A stretch of DNA of 11,718 nucleotides from an uncultured Clostridia bacterium. GTDB taxonomy: Bacteria > Bacillota > Clostridia > Lachnospirales > Bianqueaceae. Shown here piece by piece: positions 6,387-11,718 of the stretch (positions within the stretch are counted from its first letter, which is position 1; each line of letters opens with the position of its first letter). Under the pieces are notes generated by a model. The model did no database searches, was not told the DNA's origin, and saw only the letters and a program-made list of their open reading frames with translations. Made by a program: the position numbers and the translations under genes. The stretch covers positions 1 to 11,718 of the forward strand of contig CALBGL010000137.1 in assembly GCA_937892735.1 (NCBI GenBank), given 5' to 3'.

Positions 6387-7739
6387 ATGCAGCGTGATCT
6401 GACTCGAGGCTCCATTGCCCGCGGTCTTCTTCTCTTTGCCCTGCCTCTGATGGCCGGCAATCTCCTGCAGCAGCTTTATAATGTGGCGGATACCTGGGTT
6501 GTCGGAAAATTTCTCGGTTCCGATGCCCTGGCGGCCGTCGGCTCTTCTTATACGTTAATGACCTTTCTGACTTCCATATTTCTGGGTCTGTGTATGGGCA
6601 GCGGTACCGCCTTCTCAATTCAGTACGGCCGTAGGGACATGGAATGTTTCAAGCGTTCCCTCTTTGTCTCCTTCCTCCTGATCGCGGGAATCACGCTGGT
6701 TCTGACAATCCTTGTCTTCATGCTGCTGGATTGGATTCTCCTTCTCATGCAGACTCCGCCCGAACTCATGATTCTGATGCGCCAGTATCTCTCCTGCATC
6801 TTCTGGGGTATACCTGCCACCTTCCTCTACAACTATTTCGCAAATGTGCTGCGTTCTGTAGGAAATTCCGCGGTTCCCCTGCTCTTCCTGGCCATTTCCG
6901 CCATCATGAACATCATTCTGGATCTGGTATTTGTCCTGGCACTTCACTGGGGCGTCGCCGGGGCTGCCACCGCCACCGTCATCTCGCAGTATTTTTCAGG
7001 CATTGGCATTCTACTGTATACCCTGCTGCGTTTTCCCGAGCTTCGGATCCAGCGTCGTCATATGCGATGGGATCCCCAGATTCTGAAGGAAATCTCTCAC
7101 TTCTCTTTCCTGACCTGTGTACAGCAATCCGTCATGAATCTGGGCATTCTCATGGTACAGGGATGCATCAACAGCTTCGGTACTGTAGTCATGGCTGCTT
7201 TTGCCGCCGCGGTCAAGATCGATTCCTTCGCCTATATGCCCGTACAGGATTTCGGCAATGCCTTCTCGACATATGTGGCGCAAAACTATGGCGCCGGTCA
7301 GACAGAACGGATCCGCAAGGGCATTCGTACCGCTTTCGTCTGCGTCCTTCTCTTCTGCATCCTGATTACCAGCCTGGTCTGCCTCTTCGCCCGTCCGCTC
7401 ATGATGATCTTTGTGGATGCTTCCGAGACCGCGATTCTCGACGTGGGCGTACAGTATCTGTATATTGAAGCCTCCTTCTACATCGGCATCGGGGTTCTAT
7501 TCCTGCTCTATGGGTATTACCGGGCCGTGGGACGTCCCGGCATTTCCGTCATCCTGACCGTGATCTCCCTCGGCACCCGTGTCGTATTGGCCTATACGCT
7601 GTCTGCTGTTCCTGCGATTGGTGTCATCGGGATCTGGATCTCCGTCCCCATCGGCTGGTTCTTAGCAGACCTGACCGGCATCCTGCTCTACCGACATACA
7701 ATATCAAAAAAACACGCGGGTAAGAGTAAGAGCACTTGA
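6387..7739 (+). CDS. MATE-family multidrug/metabolite efflux transporter
   Basis: This 450-residue polytopic inner-membrane protein has about 12 hydrophobic segments. The MATE N-terminal signature is clear: LFALPLMAGNLLQQLYNVADTW followed by GSDALAAVGSS (within residues 15-55). The second half repeats the pattern (FSFLTCVQQSVMNLGILMV, then the AFAAAVKIDSFAYMPVQDF and YVAQNYGAGQ segments). Family members export cationic drugs or metabolites with Na+ or H+ antiport; the substrate here cannot be read from sequence. The start at 6387 is fixed by GGAGGA (6375-6380), 6 bases upstream. The last ten or so codons (KKHAGKSKST) and the stop fall inside the terminator hairpin. Transcription comes from a perfect-consensus promoter facing that of the divergent Lrp regulator, which may control it. 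Confidence 0.94.
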   Translation: MQRDLTRGSIARGLLLFALPLMAGNLLQQLYNVADTWVVGKFLGSDALAAVGSSYTLMTFLTSIFLGLCMGSGTAFSIQYGRRDMECFKRSLFVSFLLIAGITLVLTILVFMLLDWILLLMQTPPELMILMRQYLSCIFWGIPATFLYNYFANVLRSVGNSAVPLLFLAISAIMNIILDLVFVLALHWGVAGAATATVISQYFSGIGILLYTLLRFPELRIQRRHMRWDPQILKEISHFSFLTCVQQSVMNLGILMVQGCINSFGTVVMAAFAAAVKIDSFAYMPVQDFGNAFSTYVAQNYGAGQTERIRKGIRTAFVCVLLFCILITSLVCLFARPLMMIFVDASETAILDVGVQYLYIEASFYIGIGVLFLLYGYYRAVGRPGISVILTVISLGTRVVLAYTLSAVPAIGVIGIWISVPIGWFLADLTGILLYRHTISKKHAGKSKST

Positions 7740-7758
7740 TCTCTTCCGCGTGTTTTTC
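7706..7758. terminator. Bidirectional terminator overlapping the end of the MATE gene
   Basis: Perfect 12-base arms AAAAACACGCGG (7708-7719) and CCGCGTGTTTTT (7746-7757), with an inner AAGAG/CTCTT pairing. The left arm lies in the MATE coding sequence and the MATE stop codon (7737-7739) lies in the loop. The A7 run at 7706-7712 gives the T tract for the convergent epimerase gene, whose stop is at 7775. Confidence 0.9.
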
Positions 7759-7774
7759 TTAGAAGCATATTTTT

Positions 7775-8479
7775 TTAATTTTGTCCATAATAGGCGTTTG
7801 CGCCGTGCTTTCTCAGGAAATGCTTATCCAGCAGCGCCTGCTGCATGCTCTCATACGGCGCCTCTCCCTTCTGCGAACGAATCGCTGCCGTATAATAAGC
7901 CATATGCGCCAATTGTTCCAGCACTACTGCATGGTATACGGCCTCGTCCGGATCCTGTCCCCAGACAAAAGGCCCATGCTCCCGCACTAATACTGCGGGA
8001 ATCTGATCCGGATCTTTATCTCGGAATGTCTCCGCGATCACGAGCCCCGTATTCTTCTCGTAGGCCTCCGTGATTTCTTCTTCCGTCATCGCCCGCGTGC
8101 AGGGAATCGAACCGTAAAAATAATCCGCATGCGTGGTGCCCAGGGCCGGGATCTCTGCTCCTGCCTGCGCGAAGATCGTAGCCCAGGTAGAATGTGTGTG
8201 GACAATGCCGCCGACATGAGGAAAGGCCTTATACATCTCCAGATGCGTTGCCGTGTCTGAGGATGGCTTGTAATGGCCCTCCACCACTTTTCCTTCCATA
8301 TCGACCACCACCATGTCCTCCGGCTGCATATTCTCATAATCCACGCCGGATGGTTTAATGACCATAAGACCTTTCTTTCGGTCGATACCGCTCACGTTCC
8401 CCCAGGTGAATATCACCAGGCCATGATGCGGCAGCGCCATGTTCGCCTCATATACTTTTTCCTTTAACTTTCTCAGCAT
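7775..8479 (-). CDS. araD: L-ribulose-5-phosphate 4-epimerase family protein
   Basis: This 234-residue class II aldolase-fold enzyme matches AraD in length and motifs. It has GNVSGID (27-33) for phosphate binding, KPSGVDY (42-48), the SSDTATH segment with Asp75, metal ligands His94 and His96 (VHTHSTWA) and His168 (VREHGPF), and TTHADYF with Asp119. AraD interconverts L-ribulose 5-phosphate and D-xylulose 5-phosphate through a Zn-assisted retro-aldol/aldol step, feeding pentoses into the pentose phosphate pathway. Close relatives (UlaF, SgbE) have the same activity in ascorbate or gulonate pathways, so the upstream sugar is open. The start at 8479 is chosen over the in-frame ATG at 8503 because AAAGGAT (8486-8492) sits 6 bases before it. 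It is the second gene of an operon, 14 bases after the sugar kinase stop. Confidence 0.9.
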   Translation of the reverse strand: MLRKLKEKVYEANMALPHHGLVIFTWGNVSGIDRKKGLMVIKPSGVDYENMQPEDMVVVDMEGKVVEGHYKPSSDTATHLEMYKAFPHVGGIVHTHSTWATIFAQAGAEIPALGTTHADYFYGSIPCTRAMTEEEITEAYEKNTGLVIAETFRDKDPDQIPAVLVREHGPFVWGQDPDEAVYHAVVLEQLAHMAYYTAAIRSQKGEAPYESMQQALLDKHFLRKHGANAYYGQN

Positions 8480-8493
8480 GATTCCATCCTTTC

Positions 8494-10092
8494 TTATTGC
8501 CAAATTTCCGATTCCACGGCTGCTCTCTCGATCGAGAGCCCCTTCTTATACCTTTCGATGAACGCTTCAAAACCTGCCACATCCGCCGGATCCGGCTCCA
8601 TCCGCGTGCCCTCTTCGCCATGGAACACATGACGATCCAGATACGCCGCCAATGACTCCCCTTCTTCCTGATGCAGCATATATGCCGCCAGCAGCGCGAT
8701 TCCCCAGGCACCGCCTTCTCCCGCCGTCTTCATCACAGATACCGGCGTATTCATCGCGGCGGCCAGGATCCGCTGCCCCACGCCCTCGGTCTTGAACAGT
8801 CCGCCGTGTCCCAGAATCTTATCAATCCGCACCTGTTCCTCCTTCGACAGAATATCTAGGCCCACCTTCAGCGCGCCCAGGGCGGTGAACAAATGAGTGC
8901 GTATGAAATTTGCCAGTGTGAAGCGACTCTCCGGCGATCTGACAAAAAGCGGGCGCCCCTCTTCGAACCCTGTAATGTGCTCACCCGAGAAATAGCAATA
9001 GGCCAGCAGTCCGCCGCAGTCCGCATCCCCGGACAGGGCCTCGCGGTAAAGTTTCCCATACAAGTCGTTCATATCCGGGTCCAAGCCCATAAGATGCGCG
9101 AACTCTCGGAACAGGCCAACCCAGGCATTCAGATCGGACGTACAATTATTGGAATGCACCATGGCCACGGGATCGCCCGCCGGCGTCGTCACCAGGTCGA
9201 TCTCCGGATGCACCCGGGACAGCTCCTTCTCCAGTACAATCATCGCGAAAACCGATGTACCGGCCGATACATTTCCCGTTCTTACCGAGACGCTGTTCGT
9301 AGCCGTCATGCCCGTACCCGCATCCCCCTCCGGCGGACACAGCGGAATCCCCGCTATAAGCTCTCCGGAAGGATCCAGCATCCGTGCGCCTTCCTCTGTG
9401 AGGCGTCCCGCCTCCTGACCGGCTACCAGCACGCTGGGCAGAATTTCCGCAATCTTCCATGGGAAGTGGTACTCCGCCACTAACTGATCGAACTGCTCCA
9501 GCATTCGCCCCTGATAGTTCTTTGTATGCATATCTATGGGAAACATACCGGATGCCTCGCCAATCCCCAGCACCTTCCGCCCCGTCAGCTTCCAGTGAAT
9601 ATACCCCTCCAGCGTTGTCATAAAACGAATCTGCGGCACATGCTCTTCTCCGTTCAAGATGGCCTGGTACAAATGCGCGATACTCCATCGCTGCGGGATC
9701 GGATGCCGGAAAAGATCTGTCAGCACATGAGAAGCTTCCCCAGTGATATTGTTGCGCCAAGTACGAAATGGCACTAAGAGATTTCCTTCCTCATCAAAGG
9801 GCACATATCCATGCATCATAGCACTGAAGCCGATGGCTCCGATTCTTCGCAGCTTCACACCATACTGCTGTTCTACATTCACTGCCAGATCCCGATAGCA
9901 ATCCTGCAATCCATTCCAGATATCCTCTAGGCTGTACGTCCAGATACTATTCTCATACCGATTCTCCCAATCATGACTGCCCGAGGCAATCGGCATATTC
10001 TCTTCATCGACCAGCACCGCTTTAATTCGTGTAGAACCAAACTCGATTCCTAATACGGTTTTTCCTTGTTGAATCTGTTCCGTGGTTTTCAT
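8494..10092 (-). CDS. FGGY-family carbohydrate kinase (probable pentulose kinase)
   Basis: This 532-residue cytoplasmic sugar kinase has the actin-like two-domain FGGY fold. The N-terminal phosphate loop is LGIEFGSTRIKAVLVD, followed by GFSAMMHGYVPFD, the sugar-binding TWRNNITGEA region and the PEGDAGTGM segment. The C-terminal FGGY signature region is GHGGLFKTEGVGQRILAAAM with AGEGGAWGIALLA as the adenosine-binding segment. These enzymes phosphorylate pentuloses, hexuloses or glycerol with ATP. Pairing with an AraD-type epimerase makes L-ribulose the most likely substrate; L-xylulose or D-xylulose are alternatives. It differs from classical E. coli AraB (566 residues), so no symbol is given. 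The start is the ATG at 10092, 6 bases after GGGGGG; an in-frame TTG lies two codons upstream. No isomerase, transporter or regulator is adjacent. Confidence 0.87.
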   Translation of the reverse strand: MKTTEQIQQGKTVLGIEFGSTRIKAVLVDEENMPIASGSHDWENRYENSIWTYSLEDIWNGLQDCYRDLAVNVEQQYGVKLRRIGAIGFSAMMHGYVPFDEEGNLLVPFRTWRNNITGEASHVLTDLFRHPIPQRWSIAHLYQAILNGEEHVPQIRFMTTLEGYIHWKLTGRKVLGIGEASGMFPIDMHTKNYQGRMLEQFDQLVAEYHFPWKIAEILPSVLVAGQEAGRLTEEGARMLDPSGELIAGIPLCPPEGDAGTGMTATNSVSVRTGNVSAGTSVFAMIVLEKELSRVHPEIDLVTTPAGDPVAMVHSNNCTSDLNAWVGLFREFAHLMGLDPDMNDLYGKLYREALSGDADCGGLLAYCYFSGEHITGFEEGRPLFVRSPESRFTLANFIRTHLFTALGALKVGLDILSKEEQVRIDKILGHGGLFKTEGVGQRILAAAMNTPVSVMKTAGEGGAWGIALLAAYMLHQEEGESLAAYLDRHVFHGEEGTRMEPDPADVAGFEAFIERYKKGLSIERAAVESEIWQ

Positions 10093-10122
10093 AGTCAACC
10101 CCCCATAATATGTATTTTCTTT

Positions 10123-10151
10123 ATCATAACAAACCCCGTGACGCTTGTAAA
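10123..10151 (-). promoter_or_regulatory. Promoter of the kinase-araD operon
   Basis: On the minus strand TTTACA (10151-10146), 17 bases and TATGAT (10128-10123), with an extended -10 TGT directly upstream. It lies about 30 bases ahead of the kinase start and just past the terminator of the preceding operon. Confidence 0.7.
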
Positions 10152-10173
10152 GAGAATTTTGCTACAATATATG

Positions 10174-10201
10174 GAAAAAAGGAGCCATCGTGTGACTCCT
10201 T
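10174..10201 (-). terminator. Terminator of the hom-apgM operon
   Basis: On the minus strand AAGGAGTC (10201-10194) pairs with GGCTCCTT (10186-10179), with one T-G wobble and a 7-base loop, followed by a T6 run. It begins about 11 bases after the ApgM-family stop codon and separates the operon from the kinase promoter. Confidence 0.85.
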
Positions 10202-10212
10202 CCATAACCTCC

Positions 10213-11421
10213 TCAATGGGCCGCCAAAACTTCCGGCAGCATATCACAGCCCCGTAAATGCCGCCCATGCTCATGCGCCCACTGTTCGGAAAACGCCACA
10301 CCGTCTGGATGCGCGACAGGCCGATCTGAACGATACACCAGACAAGGCACACCATCCCTCGTATGCGTCTTAACCCGCACCGGCGTCGGATGGTCCGGCG
10401 TGATAATGATCGTGTACGGCTCGCCGCTCTCCTGTAGCGCCTCCGCGATAGGCCCTACGATCTTCTCATCAATCTGTTCAATGGACCAGACCTTACCTTC
10501 CAGGTCTCCCGCGTGACCACACTCATCCGTAGCTTCGATATGCACATACACAAAATCATATTGATTCACCAAAAGACTCTCGATAGCCGCCTGACCCTTA
10601 CCGACAAAATTCGTATCCTTATTGCCGGTAGCCCCCTCCACAAAGAGCACATCCATCTTCATTCCCAGCGCGATGCCACGCAGAAGATCCACGGCAGAAA
10701 TCATGGCGCCCCGAAGTCCTCGCTGAAACGGCGGGTATTGTGCCGGCCGCCCAGCTCCCCAGGCCCACAATGAATTCGCCGGACGTTTCCCGGCGGCGAT
10801 TCGCGCCTGATTTACTGGATGATTTTTCAAAATCTCATAACTTTTCTTCATGATATCCAGAGTCTCCGGATTCTTCGGCAGGTATTCACCGATCTTCTTT
10901 CCGGAGATATCATGCGGCGGCGTATAATCATCCCGCATCTCTCCGCCCTTCTGCAGCAGAATATGCCGATAACTCACTCCTGCATAATACTGATACCGAT
11001 CATTCTGCAGTTGATCCCGCACCGCCGCGATAAGCTGCGCCGCCTCCTCGGTGGAAATCTCTCCGCCGGAGTAATCTACCATTGTCTTTTCTTCATAGGA
11101 CTCTTCGTCCGATAATGTCACCAGATTGATCCGGTACGTGACGTCTCCAGGCTCCATCGGCACCTTCATACTCAGCGCCTCCAGCGGTGATCTCCCAGAA
11201 TAATATCGTACAGGATCCAATCCAATGATGGATAGATTGCCCACATCGCTGCCTGCGGGCAACGAATCGGGAATCGTGAACAGTTCCATCACCTCGCCGG
11301 ACTCTGCCAGCCGATCCATATTCGGCGTCTTTGCCGCCTGCATAGGCGTCTTACCGCCTAAAGCCTCCTGCGGTTCATCCGCCATTCCATCTGTCAAGAT
11401 CAGCGCGTACTTCATTTTCAT
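10213..11421 (-). CDS. ApgM-family enzyme: likely homoserine kinase, or phosphoglycerate mutase
   Basis: This 402-residue alkaline-phosphatase-superfamily metalloenzyme belongs to the archaeal-type cofactor-independent phosphoglycerate mutase family. Metal-binding Asp11 (LTDGMAD), the nucleophile Ser58 (AGSDVGNLSIIG), TDECGHAGD (298-306) and TPDHPTPV with His344 and His353 are all present, so the active site looks intact. Part of this family is annotated as proposed homoserine kinase (the TIGR02535 group) because of clustering with threonine genes, and genetic work in Bacteroides supports that role. Here it begins 11 bases after the stop of an apparent homoserine dehydrogenase, so I infer phosphorylation of homoserine to O-phosphohomoserine for threonine synthesis. 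A second in-frame ATG at 11415 fits the AGGAAGAGG ribosome site almost equally well. A glycolytic mutase role cannot be excluded. It is the last gene of its operon. Confidence 0.88.
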   Translation of the reverse strand: MKMKYALILTDGMADEPQEALGGKTPMQAAKTPNMDRLAESGEVMELFTIPDSLPAGSDVGNLSIIGLDPVRYYSGRSPLEALSMKVPMEPGDVTYRINLVTLSDEESYEEKTMVDYSGGEISTEEAAQLIAAVRDQLQNDRYQYYAGVSYRHILLQKGGEMRDDYTPPHDISGKKIGEYLPKNPETLDIMKKSYEILKNHPVNQARIAAGKRPANSLWAWGAGRPAQYPPFQRGLRGAMISAVDLLRGIALGMKMDVLFVEGATGNKDTNFVGKGQAAIESLLVNQYDFVYVHIEATDECGHAGDLEGKVWSIEQIDEKIVGPIAEALQESGEPYTIIITPDHPTPVRVKTHTRDGVPCLVYRSDRPVAHPDGVAFSEQWAHEHGRHLRGCDMLPEVLAAH

Positions 11422-11432
11422 CCTCTTCCTTT

Positions 11433-11718
11433 CTATTCTTCCATCTTACGGAATACACTGCATACCTTCGCCTGGCGTCCCATCTGTTCCAGCAACGCCG
11501 TAAGATCTTTTCTGGAACATTGGTGCGTTAGGACGCTGAAGCCTCCCTCCGTAGGTACGATCGACGCAAAAAGAGAATGTTCTGTCTGCGCGCCTTCTGC
11601 CCGGATCATATACCGGCAAGGGCGATCCGCCGGATGCGCCGGATCCTCAATCTCACTACTCCAGGTATTCATCTCGTATACCCCATTGCCATCCAACGCC
11701 GCCAACACATCGGCGACA
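11433..11718 (-). CDS. hom: Homoserine dehydrogenase, C-terminal fragment (runs off window)
   Basis: The visible 94 residues enter from the right edge in an open frame (VADVLAALDGNG) and end at 11433. This matches the C-terminus of homoserine dehydrogenase: the VADVLAAL helix that normally follows the conserved TASAV segment, then a shortened ACT-like domain with CRYMIRAEG, FSVLTHQCSRKDLTALLEQM and the final strand KVCSVFRKMEE. The enzyme reduces aspartate semialdehyde to homoserine with NAD(P)H at the branch to threonine and methionine. The ACT region in this family usually mediates threonine feedback; here the usual DRPGVL-type loop is replaced by EGAQTEHSLFASI, so regulation may differ. 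It is cotranscribed with the ApgM-family gene 11 bases downstream. The call rests on a short C-terminal portion, so confidence is moderate. Confidence 0.72.
   Translation of the reverse strand, partial: VADVLAALDGNGVYEMNTWSSEIEDPAHPADRPCRYMIRAEGAQTEHSLFASIVPTEGGFSVLTHQCSRKDLTALLEQMGRQAKVCSVFRKMEE

Noticed and set aside
6644..7468. Plus-strand 274-codon open frame inside the MATE gene
   Set aside because: It is an out-of-frame shadow of the transporter; its composition (His, Arg, Ser, Cys rich) is not protein-like and it has no ribosome site.
9146..9760. Minus-strand 204-codon open frame inside the sugar kinase
   Set aside because: It is an alternate-frame shadow of a gene whose motifs are intact in the main frame.
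10134..10149. Possible catabolite-response (cre) site in the kinase operon promoter
   Set aside because: On the minus strand only about 8 positions fit the consensus and the outer bases fail, so it is not supported.

Overview
The window is a compact, roughly 55% GC stretch of chromosomal DNA. It most likely comes from an anaerobic gut Clostridia, and the gene families suggest Lachnospiraceae. This placement is inferred from Gram-positive style feoA-feoB, a ferredoxin-type aldo/keto reductase, an FGGY kinase paired with an AraD-type epimerase, an archaeal-type phosphoglycerate mutase/homoserine kinase homologue behind homoserine dehydrogenase, strong AGGAGG-like ribosome sites and sigma-A promoters. 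No phage, transposon, CRISPR, tRNA or rRNA was seen.

Left part (1-2835). A minus-strand HicB-like antitoxin gene overlaps a second small ORF that runs off the left edge. Back to back with it is the ferrous-iron uptake operon feoA-feoB, with a near-consensus promoter, an ATGA start/stop overlap and a terminator. feoB carries a -1 frameshift near 2306-2308 that splits it into about 510 N-terminal codons and 161 C-terminal residues.

Middle (2836-7757). A nitrilase-superfamily amidohydrolase (minus) has a structured leader. Divergent from it is the remnant of a UvrA-like ABC ATPase gene with large internal deletions. Next come a 4Fe-4S aldo/keto reductase (minus) with a MerR-type promoter, an Lrp/AsnC regulator (minus) and a MATE efflux transporter (plus). 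The promoters of the last two share overlapping -10 boxes.

Right part (7758-11718), all minus strand. A two-gene sugar operon (FGGY kinase, then L-ribulose-5-phosphate 4-epimerase family) is preceded by an operon that begins outside the window: the C-terminal end of homoserine dehydrogenase followed by an ApgM-family enzyme. The linkage points to homoserine phosphorylation (threonine synthesis) as the likely role of the ApgM homologue, not glycolysis.

Three intergenic terminators look bidirectional and separate convergent genes. I did not find an obviously new multi-gene system. The observations most worth checking are the feoB frameshift, the decayed uvrA-like gene, the interleaved Lrp/MATE promoters, the MerR-type operator, the alternative hairpins in the nitrilase leader, and the hom-apgM pairing.
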